In this document: one piece after another, positions 45,724-54,359 of the stretch
How positions within the stretch are numbered: the first letter of the stretch is position 1
Layout of the letters: the number at the start of each line of letters is the position of its first letter
Origin: Halotia wernerae
Lineage (GTDB): Bacteria > Cyanobacteriota > Cyanobacteriia > Cyanobacteriales > Nostocaceae
Assembly: GCA_034931985.1 (NCBI GenBank)
Contig: JAYGHB010000013.1
Span: 1 to 64,000, forward strand
Direction of reading: 5' to 3'
DNA: 64,000 nt
Translations under genes and position numbers: made by a program
The notes under the pieces: generated by a model
The model's database searches: none
Seen by the model: the letters and a program-made list of their open reading frames with translations, nothing else
Told to the model about the DNA's origin: nothing

Positions 45724-46626
45724 ATGACTTACGATAATCGCACCGAAGTGCGAAAGGTTTTAATTATCACTCTAATTCTCAACCTGTTTGTTATGGGATT
45801 GAAAGCAGCTGTGGGGTATTGGACAGGTTCTTTAAGCTTGCTAGCTGATGCCTTGCATAGTGTGACAGATAGTGCCAACAATATTTTAGGATTAATTGCT
45901 AGTAAATTTTCTTCGCCACAACCCGATCGCGAACATCCCTACGGACACCACAAATTTGAAGCTGTAGGAGCTTTAGGTATTGCAGCCTTTCTGGGAATCG
46001 CTTGTTTTGAAATTCTCCAAGGTGCGATCGAACGGATTCTTAAAGGTGGGGCAATTGTCAGAATATCACCGCCTGAGTTGTGGTTATTACTAGTTGTGTT
46101 GGGTATAAATATTTTTGTGGCGTTTTACGAACGTAGTGTAGGTAAGCGGGTAGGCAGTTCAATTTTAATAGCTGATGCTACCCATACTATGAGCGATGTT
46201 TGGGTGACAATCTCAGTCATTGGCGGCTTGATAGGAGTTTGGTTAGGTTATCAATGGATGGATGTAGTTTTAGCTTTTCCGGTTGCTTTATTGGTATTTT
46301 GGAGTGGTTGGTCAGTTTTGAAAGAAAATTTACCTTGGCTTGTAGATCAAATGGCGATCGCACCAGAAGCAATACATGCGATCGCTGTTTCTGTACCTGG
46401 GGTGATTAACTGTCATGACATCGCCTCTCGTGGTGTTCTTGGTCGCCAAGTGTTCATTGAAATGCATTTAATCGTAGATGCACCAGATGTAGAAACCGCA
46501 CACCACATCACCGAAGCAGTAGAAAGCCGACTAGAAGAACGCTTCAGCCCTGTGAGAATTGTCATTCACGTCGAGCCACCAGCATACGAGTCTGAGCAAA
46601 TTAGCTTTGAACCTAAAACGAAGTAG
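45724..46626 (+). CDS. Cation diffusion facilitator metal/proton antiporter
   Basis: Moves divalent metal ions (Zn, Fe, Mn or Co) out of the cytoplasm in exchange for protons. The 300-residue protein has the CDF layout: six membrane segments within about 12-205 and a cytoplasmic C-terminal domain at about 210-290. The metal-binding HxxxD patterns are in LLADALHSVTDSANN (second segment) and LIADATHTMSDVWVT (fifth segment). EHPYGHHKFEAVGAL near 69-83 is also typical. The His-rich C-terminal text is VETAHHITEAVE. The start codon lies within an inverted-repeat arm. Confidence 0.93.
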   Translation: MTYDNRTEVRKVLIITLILNLFVMGLKAAVGYWTGSLSLLADALHSVTDSANNILGLIASKFSSPQPDREHPYGHHKFEAVGALGIAAFLGIACFEILQGAIERILKGGAIVRISPPELWLLLVVLGINIFVAFYERSVGKRVGSSILIADATHTMSDVWVTISVIGGLIGVWLGYQWMDVVLAFPVALLVFWSGWSVLKENLPWLVDQMAIAPEAIHAIAVSVPGVINCHDIASRGVLGRQVFIEMHLIVDAPDVETAHHITEAVESRLEERFSPVRIVIHVEPPAYESEQISFEPKTK

Positions 46627-46691
46627 TACCAATTCTCTCAAATCTGGCGACAGATTAAAACTCGTAAACCCGATGAAACCTGAATTTCTTA

Positions 46692-46747
46692 ATTACGAAT
46701 TACGTTAGCGTAGCGGTAGCGAGTCCGCGAGCGTCATTACGAATTAC
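46692..46747. repeat. Small dispersed palindromic repeat with flanking duplication
   Basis: A 32-base G+C-rich block (46704-46735) lies between two identical 12-base copies of ATTACGAATTAC (46692-46703 and 46736-46747). The block, with TAGCGGTAGCGAGTCCGCGA at its centre, resembles the small dispersed repeats described in Nostoc. It lies between two convergent genes. Confidence 0.6.
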
Positions 46748-46749
46748 TT

Positions 46750-47466
46750 TCATTTCTTCTCACTGCGCCACAAAGCAATACCGCCTAATAAACCAGTAAT
46801 ATTGGGGATGAGTTTCACGTTTAAGGGCAACTGAAGATCTACTCTCACCGCTTCACCACCACCAATATAAAGGTAATCATAATTGAACAAATGGTGCAAA
46901 GATGCGATCGCCTTTTCTAAACGCCTGTTCCATCTTTTCTCACCAATTTTTTCTAACTCTGCACGCCCTAGTTGTTCTTCGTAAGTCTCCCCTTTGCGAA
47001 ATGGATGATGTCCCATTTCCATATTTGGCACAAGTTTACCATCTACAAATAAAGCTGAACCAAACCCAGTGCCTAAGGTAATTACCAATTCCACGCCTTT
47101 ACCAGCGATCGCGCCAAATCCTTGCATGTCGGCATCATTAATTACCCGTACAGGTTTGTTTAAGCAGTTTGTTAATGCTGTTTCCAAGTCAAACCCAATC
47201 CAGTCTGGATGTAAATTCACTGCTGTTTCCGTGACTCCACACCTCACTACTCCCGGAAAACCTACCGAAACGCGATAAAATTCACCTTGAGCAGCTGCCA
47301 AAACAATAATTGCATTAATTACAACCTCAGGTGTAGCAGGTTGGGGTGTATCTAAACGCTTCCTTTCCGTTAAAGGAACCCCGGTAATATCTAACACCAT
47401 AGCTTTGACACCACTACCGCCAATATCAACCGATAAGGTGCGAATCGATCCATTCTCTTCAGTCAT
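46750..47466 (-). CDS. ppgK: Polyphosphate glucokinase-like ROK kinase
   Basis: Phosphorylates glucose using polyphosphate and possibly ATP. The 238-residue protein has the ROK phosphate loop DIGGSGVKAMVLD near 14-26, a catalytic aspartate in NDADMQGFG near 115-123, and ITLGTGFGSALFVDG near 133-147. The segment RKGETYEEQLG followed by EKIGEKRWNRR near 161-185 is the polyphosphate-glucokinase signature. The zinc-binding HCxCG motif of regulatory ROK repressors is absent, which supports an enzyme. It is a single gene on the minus strand. Confidence 0.85.
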   Translation of the reverse strand: MTEENGSIRTLSVDIGGSGVKAMVLDITGVPLTERKRLDTPQPATPEVVINAIIVLAAAQGEFYRVSVGFPGVVRCGVTETAVNLHPDWIGFDLETALTNCLNKPVRVINDADMQGFGAIAGKGVELVITLGTGFGSALFVDGKLVPNMEMGHHPFRKGETYEEQLGRAELEKIGEKRWNRRLEKAIASLHHLFNYDYLYIGGGEAVRVDLQLPLNVKLIPNITGLLGGIALWRSEKK

Positions 47467-47860
47467 TGAGTTTCATCCTTGTTTGATTAGGGCATGGGGC
47501 ATGGGAAAAAGAGGCAGCACTTCGACTCCTTTCGACTGCGCTACTTCGACTACGCTCAGCACAAGTCAAGGCAAGCCGCTCAGTGACCGGGCAGGGAGCA
47601 GGGGGCAGAGGGGATGAAGAAAATTACCTCTTTCTTCCCTATTCCCTGTAGGCTGAGCGAGTCCCTGTAGACTGATACCATTTCACGAAATTCTTGATAC
47701 AAATCACTTTTCTTACTCCCCCGGCTTCCCCTGCTTGCCATCTGTATCAACCTTAAAGTGAAACGGTATGAGCGAATCCTTGTAGGCTGAGCGAAGTCGA
47801 AGCCTACCTCCCCTTAGTCCCAGAATCCCATTAACATAAAAATGACGCGACAGTAGAAAA
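47467..47860. repeat. Repeat-filled spacer
   Basis: About 390 bases holding several small repeats. These include TTCGACTxxGCTxxTTCGACTACGCTCAG-type text (47520-47560) and GTAGGCTGAGCGA copies (47648 and 47786). There is also an imperfect inverted repeat with ATACCATTTCAC (47675-47686) against GTGAAACGGTAT (47758-47769). No gene was seen. Confidence 0.6.
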
Positions 47861-48661
47861 ATGCACAGCTTTATTCCTCCAGAACGCTTTTTCCCCTACC
47901 TCACTTGGACTGACATCGAGACAATGCCGAATAAGGAAGATGTAGTCATCATCCAACCAGTCGGGGCAATTGAACAACATGGCCCCCATTTACCGCTAAT
48001 TGTTGATGCTGCTATTGGTGTGGGGGTACTGGGTAAAGCATTAGAAAAGCTGGATGCGAGGATTCCTGTTTATGCTTTACCAACTCTCTATTATGGCAAA
48101 TCTAACGAACACTGGCATTTTCCTGGCACGATTACTTTGAGTACCGAAACTCTCACAGCAATCATTATGGAAATGGGAGAAAGTATTTACAGAGCTGGGT
48201 TTAGAAAATTGGTGTTGATGAACTCCCACGGTGGACAACCCCAAGTTATGCAAATGGCAGCGCGAGATTTGCACGTTAGGTATGATGATTTGTTAGTGTT
48301 TCCGCTATTTACTTGGCGCGTACCTCATATTACTAAAGAATTGCTGACTCCAAAAGAAGCAGAGCTAGGAATGCACGCCGCAGATGCAGAAACTAGTATT
48401 ATGCTGGCAATTTTGCCGGAACAGGTTAAGATGGAGAAAGCTGTAGCTGAGTATCCACCAGAACATCCAGAAAATAGTCTACTGAGTTGGGAAGGTAAGT
48501 TACCTGTAGCTTGGGTGACGCGAGATATCAGTAAAAGTGGAGTCATCGGTGATCCTACAACTGCAACCAAGGAAAAAGGCGATCGCATCCTCGAATCTGT
48601 TTCTGATGGTTGGGTAAAGGTTCTTCAGGATATTTACGCTTTTAAGCAACCCCATAAGTAA
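47861..48661 (+). CDS. Creatininase-family amidohydrolase
   Basis: A 266-residue metal-dependent hydrolase of the creatininase fold. Metal ligands are visible in GAIEQHGPHLPLIVD near 36-50 (Glu, His, Asp), in MNSHGGQPQVM near 120-130, and in GMHAADAETSIML near 170-182. Family members act on cyclic amides, including creatinine and pathway intermediates for FAD- or mycofactocin-like cofactors. The substrate here is unknown, and no partner gene helps. The length matches the family. Confidence 0.88.
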   Translation: MHSFIPPERFFPYLTWTDIETMPNKEDVVIIQPVGAIEQHGPHLPLIVDAAIGVGVLGKALEKLDARIPVYALPTLYYGKSNEHWHFPGTITLSTETLTAIIMEMGESIYRAGFRKLVLMNSHGGQPQVMQMAARDLHVRYDDLLVFPLFTWRVPHITKELLTPKEAELGMHAADAETSIMLAILPEQVKMEKAVAEYPPEHPENSLLSWEGKLPVAWVTRDISKSGVIGDPTTATKEKGDRILESVSDGWVKVLQDIYAFKQPHK

Positions 48662-48797
48662 TTCGAGAAAACCGTACCTATATTTTATCTAGATTTGCTA
48701 GTGTAAGAATAGTGTAAATATTGCTAGTAATGGTGGCATAGCTACTATACAGCTATCGGGCGACAAATTGTTATAGAAACACTAAGAGATCATAATT

Positions 48798-49301
48798 ATG
48801 ACGGACTTTGAAACTAAGAGCCTCCGTTCTTATAGCCAAGAAGATGTGCAGAAAATTCTTCAATTTGCGATCGCCCGTCAAGCTGACGACCAAGACAAAG
48901 AATTTTCTTATGAGCAGCTGGTAGAGATAGCTACTGAGTTAGAAATATCGCCTGAGTGTTTAAACTTAGCAGAGCGCGACTGGCGATCGCAAGCCAGTGA
49001 AATCCAACAGCGCCGAGCTTTTGACACTTATCGCCTCACAAGATTTAAGAAGCGTTTTGGTAATTATGCCATTATCAATGGTTGTTTAATGCTGGTGGAT
49101 TTTATCGGTGGTGGTGGTCTTAGTTGGTCGCTGTATATTTTGCTATTCTGGGGAATGGCAGTAGGGCTTGATGTTTGGAATACCTTTCAAGCGAAAGGCG
49201 AAGAATATGAAATCGCTTTCCAGAAGTGGCATCGTAAGCACCAATTTAAACAAACAATTAACACAGTTTTAAATAAGTGGTTCAAGGCGTGGCAAATGTG
49301 A
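48798..49301 (+). CDS. 2TM-domain protein
   Basis: A 167-residue protein. An N-terminal soluble, acidic part of about 75 residues (SYSQEDVQKILQFAIARQAD) resembles the short helical module fused to 2TM domains in cyanobacteria. Two membrane helices lie at about 95-110 and 113-130 (YAIINGCLMLVDFIGGGG, then WSLYILLFWGMAVGLDVW). The end is basic. Function unknown. It is convergent with the universal stress protein gene, whose stop is five bases away. Confidence 0.75.
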   Translation: MTDFETKSLRSYSQEDVQKILQFAIARQADDQDKEFSYEQLVEIATELEISPECLNLAERDWRSQASEIQQRRAFDTYRLTRFKKRFGNYAIINGCLMLVDFIGGGGLSWSLYILLFWGMAVGLDVWNTFQAKGEEYEIAFQKWHRKHQFKQTINTVLNKWFKAWQM

Positions 49302-49306
49302 TCAAG

Positions 49307-50170
49307 TCAACGGAATAGCAAGACAGGAATATGACTACTTCGGAGTATTTGTGCTGTCGTGCTACCAATGACTAAATGACGGATACGGCTGTGTCCGTAG
49401 GCTCCCATAATTAGTAGATTGATGTTTTGGGCTTCCACATAACTAGCTATTTCCTGTTCTGGATTACCTTGGGTAAGTTTACAGATTGGCGTAAAACCAC
49501 CTGCTGTTGTTTGGTGTTGAGCAATTTTCAAGTAGGCTTGTGCTACTTCATCCCCAGGTTTTTTCGCCACAGTCAGCAAATGTAATTCCAGCCCTTTAAA
49601 AGCGGGTGAGGTAACTAAAAACTCCAGTGCCTTTTGGCAACTCTTACCGCCATCGTCAGCTAAGAGAATGCGGTTAATCGGTTGATAGTTGCGTGATGTC
49701 ACAAAGCTTGGCTTACTACTAGAACGTAATACCCGTTCTACGTTTGCACCTAGATGTCCTGAAGCAAACTCGGCATTTTCACCACGTTTACCCAATATGA
49801 CTAAATCAGCTTGTGCTTCAAATTCATGGAAACTATCCACCAAAAAACCAGTATGGTGAGTGAGTTTCACCTCGCTTATCCCTTGCTGTGCAAAAAACTG
49901 TTCTGCTGCTTGCAGGATGAGTTGTGCTTTGTGGTGGTTAATTTTGGCTTTTTCGTGTTCTAAATCTACTAACTGATTTAAAAGTTTGCGGGAAGCATCT
50001 ATACCCAAACTCCCGCTAAAATCTCCAGTGGAAACAGCCTTTTGGGCGCGAATGTCACTGACATAAAGGATTTCGATGGAGGCTCCTAAACGCGGTGCTA
50101 ACCAAGCAGCGTATTGATAGCTACTGTTAGAAAAGGAGGAACCATCTGTGCAGAGAAGGATTTTTTTCAT
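49307..50170 (-). CDS. Tandem universal stress protein
   Basis: A 287-residue cytoplasmic protein with two UspA domains, about 1-145 and 155-287. The first begins with KKILLCTDGSSFSNSSYQYA, and the second ends in LIMGAYGHSRIRHLVIGSTT, the ATP-binding G-x2-G-x9-G(S/T) pattern. The first domain has a similar but weaker loop in LGKRGENAEFASGHLG. The gene lies four bases after the SulP transporter stop on the minus strand. The two are surely co-transcribed, and the stress protein may sense ATP or redox state and adjust the transporter; that last point is inference. Confidence 0.9.
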   Translation of the reverse strand: MKKILLCTDGSSFSNSSYQYAAWLAPRLGASIEILYVSDIRAQKAVSTGDFSGSLGIDASRKLLNQLVDLEHEKAKINHHKAQLILQAAEQFFAQQGISEVKLTHHTGFLVDSFHEFEAQADLVILGKRGENAEFASGHLGANVERVLRSSSKPSFVTSRNYQPINRILLADDGGKSCQKALEFLVTSPAFKGLELHLLTVAKKPGDEVAQAYLKIAQHQTTAGGFTPICKLTQGNPEQEIASYVEAQNINLLIMGAYGHSRIRHLVIGSTTAQILRSSHIPVLLFR

Positions 50171-50174
50171 AATT

Positions 50175-51656
50175 TTAGTGGTCAGCTAAGTTGTCCAAGC
50201 CTGCTGATTTGTTGTGAATAGCCAATTTTTCTAGTAATGTGGCACTGGCTTCATTGAGTCCCACTAGATCTACTTCTACACCATTGCGGCGAAACTTAAT
50301 CACAACCTTATCGATGACTGTAACTGCTGCTTGATCCCAAATATGGGCATTAGTTAAATCAATCTTCACACGCTCCAAATCTTCATAAAAATCGAATGCT
50401 GCTAAAAAATCATCTACTGATAAAAAGAACAATTGTCCAGAAAAACTATAGATGCGATGGGTTTGTTCAGAATTTAAAACTGTGTCAACAAAGACAACTT
50501 TGGCAATTTTGCGTGAAAAGAAGACTGTACTCATAACCACGCCAACAACAACTCCAAGTGCCAAGTTATGGCTAAATACGGTGACTAAAACTGTTGTCAC
50601 CATCACAGCTGTTTCACTTCTAGGCACTAAATGTAAAGTTTTCAGCGAATTCCAGCTAAAAGTGCCGATAGAAACCATAATCATCACTGCTACTAGCGAT
50701 GCCATTGGAATCTGCTTTACCCAAGTGCCTAATGCCAGAATAAAAAACAGTAAGAACACACCTGCAACCAAGGTAGAAAGACGGGTGCGTCCACCAGACT
50801 TGATATTAATCACTGACTGACCAATCATGGCACAACCTGCCATTCCCCCAAAGAAACCAGTAATCATATTGGCAATTCCTTGCCCTTGAGCTTCTGTATT
50901 TTTATTACTAGGAGTATCTGTAAGTTCGTCAAGTAGCGATGCTGTCAACAATGACTCCAGCAAACCCACAATTGATAAGGTGACTGCATAGGGAAAGATG
51001 ATCTGGAGTGTCTCTAAGTTCAGTGGTACTTGGGGAATTTTGAAAAAGGGTAAAGTTGTGGGCAATTCACCCATATCACCCACAGTAGGAACGTCAATCT
51101 TGCCGATGAGGGAAATGGCTGTCAGTACGACAATGGCAACCAATGGTGATGGTATGACTTTGGTAAATCGAGGTAATATATAAATGATCGCCAGACCGCC
51201 AGCTACCATCGGGTATACTTGCCAAGGAACATTCATTAACTGCGGTAACTGTGCCATGAAGATGAGAATGGCTAAGGCATTCACAAAGCCAATCATCACA
51301 GCACGGGGAACGTATTTCAGCTTACTACCTAACTTCAGCCAAGCAAAAATGATCTGGATGATGCCCGTTAAAATCGTGGCTGCAAAAAGATATTCCAGTC
51401 CGTGTTGTTTCACCAAAGTAATCATCAGTAGTGCCATTGCACCAGTAGCCGCTGAGATTAAACCTGGTCGTCCACCTATAAAAGCTGTGACTACAGCAAT
51501 AATAAATGAGGCATATAGCCCAACTTTTGGATCTACACCTGCGATGATAGAAAAGGCGATCGCTTCTGGAATCAGTGCTAAAGCAACTAGTGTTCCTGCT
51601 AATATGTCTGTTTTGACATTGGATAACCACTCTTGCTGCAAAACTGTTGTATTCAA
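50175..51656 (-). CDS. SulP-family anion transporter with STAS domain
   Basis: Inner-membrane transporter of the SulP family, which carries sulfate, bicarbonate or other anions. The 493-residue protein has about eleven to twelve membrane segments, the LVALALIPEAIAFSIIAG signature near 22-39, and a short C-terminal STAS domain at about 390-485. BicA of cyanobacteria belongs to this family, so bicarbonate is possible, but the substrate cannot be set from sequence. The start is TTG 51656, chosen because GGAGG lies five bases upstream. The only nearby ATG frame ends at once. It is shorter than many SulP proteins. Confidence 0.88.
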   Translation of the reverse strand: MNTTVLQQEWLSNVKTDILAGTLVALALIPEAIAFSIIAGVDPKVGLYASFIIAVVTAFIGGRPGLISAATGAMALLMITLVKQHGLEYLFAATILTGIIQIIFAWLKLGSKLKYVPRAVMIGFVNALAILIFMAQLPQLMNVPWQVYPMVAGGLAIIYILPRFTKVIPSPLVAIVVLTAISLIGKIDVPTVGDMGELPTTLPFFKIPQVPLNLETLQIIFPYAVTLSIVGLLESLLTASLLDELTDTPSNKNTEAQGQGIANMITGFFGGMAGCAMIGQSVINIKSGGRTRLSTLVAGVFLLFFILALGTWVKQIPMASLVAVMIMVSIGTFSWNSLKTLHLVPRSETAVMVTTVLVTVFSHNLALGVVVGVVMSTVFFSRKIAKVVFVDTVLNSEQTHRIYSFSGQLFFLSVDDFLAAFDFYEDLERVKIDLTNAHIWDQAAVTVIDKVVIKFRRNGVEVDLVGLNEASATLLEKLAIHNKSAGLDNLADH

Positions 51657-51671
51657 ATCATCCTCCGCTTT
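51652..51671 (-). promoter_or_regulatory. Ribosome-binding site selecting TTG start of SulP gene
   Basis: On the minus strand, CGGAGG is followed by ATGAT and then TTG. The ATG in the spacer opens a two-codon frame only. The spacing of about five bases supports TTG as the true start. Confidence 0.55.
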
Positions 51672-52361
51672 GGTTCAATTTAGGACACAGAAAACTTTCC
51701 TATCCCATTGTTTTGTCTTTTGAAAGTTTTACTGGCAGACTAAGCTTTGCATGGTTTGAATTTTAATGACACAGAAAACTTCTAACTCACAAATTAAATT
51801 TATGTCTTAATTTATGGCAATAAATAATAAAGGTCAAAAGACTCCAGGGTCATTTTCATTTGAGGTCATTAAAAGCTTACAATCCTTTTAACTGGTTTCT
51901 ATAGCTTTTAAATAAAAATAGTCTGAATTATCACAATCCAGCTATCTTTCATCACCAGTAATCAGTTAAGTAAGTAAGCGCGCCTAAATAAACATTGCTA
52001 ATATATTGAAAGCAGATTTAGACCAATCTAATCACTTAAAACACACTAGAAACTTGATGCGTTAAACCCTATATTGAAAGACTTAGCTAAATTTTTAAGG
52101 CGGACAGTTTCTTTGTGTAATAGCAACTAAAACTTTCTCTGATCTTAACATCTGACTTGATTTTACCAATTACTAAAAGGCTGATAATACTTGTTAAACA
52201 CGAATTTGATGATTACCTTTCACAATATCATACAAATCTTAACATTGGCAACAAAAATATAAAAATAAACTCAAAAAAAGCAAAAATATTCCGGATTGCA
52301 TATTTAGATACTGATAAAATTTAGGATTAATGATATTTATCAACTTGACTTTTAAGAAAGT
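51657..52361. other. Gene-free A+T-rich spacer
   Basis: About 700 bases between the SulP gene and a restriction-type remnant. No reading frame or clear repeat stands out. It presumably holds the promoter of the SulP/stress-protein operon. Confidence 0.5.
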
Positions 52362-52463
52362 ATGGTTTTTACCCTAGCCCAACTCATCGATAAATTTGGG
52401 CTACAAATTGCAGAAGACAAGCAATTCTTTTTAGAGTAGCAGCAGAATTTACCAGATTCGTAA
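52362..52463 (+). pseudogene. Remnant of an HsdR_N-like gene start
   Basis: A start reading VFTLAQLIDKFGLQIAEDKQ and then FFLE meets TAG where family members read a Trp codon. The text then resumes in frame with QQNLPD before a second stop. From memory, this resembles the first residues of cyanobacterial type I restriction-R-like (HSDR_N) proteins. Nothing else of the gene is left. The call rests on about 30 residues, so it is tentative. Confidence 0.4.
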
Positions 52464-52489
52464 TTCGTAATTATTTATAGAACTCCTAT

Positions 52490-52532
52490 TTTGATTTTTG
52501 AAACAATTCAGTACACCTCATATCCTTTCTTC
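52490..52532. repeat. 43-base dispersed repeat, copy 1
   Basis: Nearly identical, in opposite orientation, to 60154-60196. The core AATTCAGTACACCTCATATC is shared exactly with the reverse complement of the second copy. Only about four of 43 positions differ. Confidence 0.8.
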
Positions 52533-52655
52533 TACGTCTCTACCAAGAATTGGCTAAAATAATTTAACTTAGTCACGACTGAGAGGCATAAACCGTACAA
52601 CCTCATGGTTGTCAAAAGTGTAAAATAACACCATAAATTCACATATTGATCAGCT

Positions 52656-53972
52656 ATGGAAGCAGAATATCGGCAGCGTCGCGAGCAGTTAATGGCAAAA
52701 ATCGGTAATAGTACTGCCATTTTTCGCAGTGCGCCAATGGCAGTAATGCACAACGATGTCGAATACGCTTATCGCCAAGATAGTGATTTTTTCTATCTGA
52801 CTGGCTTTAACGAATCTCAAGCAGTGGCAGTATTAGCACCACATCATCCAGAACATCGGTTTGTGCTGTTTGTCCTACCTAAGGAGCGAGAAAAAGAGGT
52901 TTGGACTGGTTATCGTTGCGGGGTAGATGCAGCAAAAGAAATTTATGGTGCAGATGAAGCTTACCCTATCGCCGAACTAGATGAAAAATTGCCGCAGTAT
53001 TTAGAAAAAGCCGATCGCATTTACTATCATTTAGGACGCGATCGCAATTTTAACGACAAAATTCTGCAACATTACCAAATTTTACTGCGGACTTATCCCA
53101 AGCGCGGTACAGGCCCCATTGCCATTGCAGATACCGGCCCTGTCCTCCACAGCATGAGACTAATCAAAAGTGAAGCCGAGTTAAAATTAATGCGTCAAGC
53201 TGTGGCGATCGCGGTTGAAGCCCATAATTATGCAATGGAAGCTAGTACACCTGGACGTTATGAATACGAAATCCAGGCGGGAATAGAACACATCTTTCGT
53301 TTGCGGGGAGGAATTGGCCCTGCTTATCCTTCAATTGTGGCTTCCGGTGCCAATGCTTGTGTACTTCACTACATCGAAAATAATCAGCAGATTCAAGATG
53401 GGGAATTGCTTTTAATTGATGCTGGTTGTGCATACGGTTATTACAACTCCGATATTACCAGGACATTTCCTGTAGGAGGTAAATTTACACCAGAACAAAA
53501 GACATTATATGAGATTGTATTAGAAGCACAAAAACAGGCGATCGCTCAAGTGCAACCCGGTAATTCCTTTAACTCGATTCACGATACAGCAGTACGCGTC
53601 CTGACTGAAGGTTTAGTCGAATTAGGCATTCTTAAAGGTGAAATTGACCAGTTAATTGAGGAAGAGAAATACAAGCCATATTATATGCACCGCACCAGTC
53701 ATTGGTTAGGTTTGGATGTTCATGATGCAGGTGTTTATCAGCACGGTGAAGATAAACCGCAGATTTTACAAGCAGGCCAAGTACTAACTGTAGAACCAGG
53801 ACTATATATTGTGCCTGATACGAAATTAGCAGAAGATCAGCCAGCAACTGATCCAAAGTGGGTTGGCATTGGTATTCGTATTGAGGATGATGTATTAGTA
53901 ACACCTGATGGACATGAAGTTTTAACTGCGGGAGTACCAAAAGCAGTGGATGAAGTTGCACGAATGGGTTAG
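52656..53972 (+). CDS. pepP: Xaa-Pro aminopeptidase (aminopeptidase P)
   Basis: Removes the N-terminal residue from peptides with proline in second place. It is a cytoplasmic M24B metallopeptidase. The 438-residue protein has an N-terminal creatinase-N domain (about 1-170, with QDSDFFYLTGFNE) and a C-terminal pita-bread domain. The five metal ligands are visible: Asp in LLIDAGCAYGYYNSDITRTF (two), His in HRTSHWLGLDVHD, Glu in LTVEPGLYIV, and Glu in GIGIRIEDDVLV. The length fits bacterial PepP. The promoter is not recognised. Confidence 0.96.
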   Translation: MEAEYRQRREQLMAKIGNSTAIFRSAPMAVMHNDVEYAYRQDSDFFYLTGFNESQAVAVLAPHHPEHRFVLFVLPKEREKEVWTGYRCGVDAAKEIYGADEAYPIAELDEKLPQYLEKADRIYYHLGRDRNFNDKILQHYQILLRTYPKRGTGPIAIADTGPVLHSMRLIKSEAELKLMRQAVAIAVEAHNYAMEASTPGRYEYEIQAGIEHIFRLRGGIGPAYPSIVASGANACVLHYIENNQQIQDGELLLIDAGCAYGYYNSDITRTFPVGGKFTPEQKTLYEIVLEAQKQAIAQVQPGNSFNSIHDTAVRVLTEGLVELGILKGEIDQLIEEEKYKPYYMHRTSHWLGLDVHDAGVYQHGEDKPQILQAGQVLTVEPGLYIVPDTKLAEDQPATDPKWVGIGIRIEDDVLVTPDGHEVLTAGVPKAVDEVARMG

Positions 53973-54034
53973 AGGATGTTTTAAAAGTGGGGGCTATTGT
54001 AATAGGATGTTTGTAAAGTACCGAACTGTATCAA

Positions 54035-54110
54035 GATCCCCCTTAGCCCCCCTTCCAAAGAGGGGAATTAGAATCAAAGTCCCCCTTTAAAAGGGGGATT
54101 TAGGGGGATC
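54035..54110. repeat. Imperfect inverted repeat, GATCCCCCTTAG type
   Basis: A left arm GATCCCCCTTAGCCCCCCTT and a right arm AAGGGGGATTTAGGGGGATC form a long hairpin of about 20-base arms around a 36-base centre that is itself palindromic (AGAGGGGAATT.. AGTCCCCCTTT). This is a common intergenic repeat type in Nostoc. It sits 62 bases after pepP and could end transcription. Confidence 0.75.
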
Positions 54111-54202
54111 TAAAAGTATTTGATACATCACTAGAGACTTTTAAAACACCCTCTAAGACTACCTCATTATCTATATATATTCGGGAGCATCCACTTTCGG
54201 CA

Positions 54203-54256
54203 AATAGCCCTGCGCTAAGGCGCACGCTGCGCGAACAGACTTCAGTCTGGGGCTAT
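54203..54256. repeat. Small palindromic repeat (AATAGCCC...GGGCTAT)
   Basis: ATAGCCC pairs with GGGCTAT, and between them AGACTTCAGTCT forms an inner palindrome. The G+C-rich middle contains GCGCACGCTGCGCG. It resembles other small dispersed cyanobacterial repeats. Confidence 0.6.
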
Positions 54257-54359
54257 ACAAAGATTAAAATGAATATCAGATAACTGATTTTTTGGTATTT
54301 ATTGAGAATTTGAAAGCACGAAAAAACAACTCCAATTGTTCAATATTAAATAGCAATCA

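Noticed and set aside
47405..47617. 70-codon plus-strand frame
   Set aside because: Mostly antisense to the glucokinase start, then repeat sequence.
51184..51723. 179-codon plus-strand frame
   Set aside because: Antisense shadow of the SulP membrane segments.
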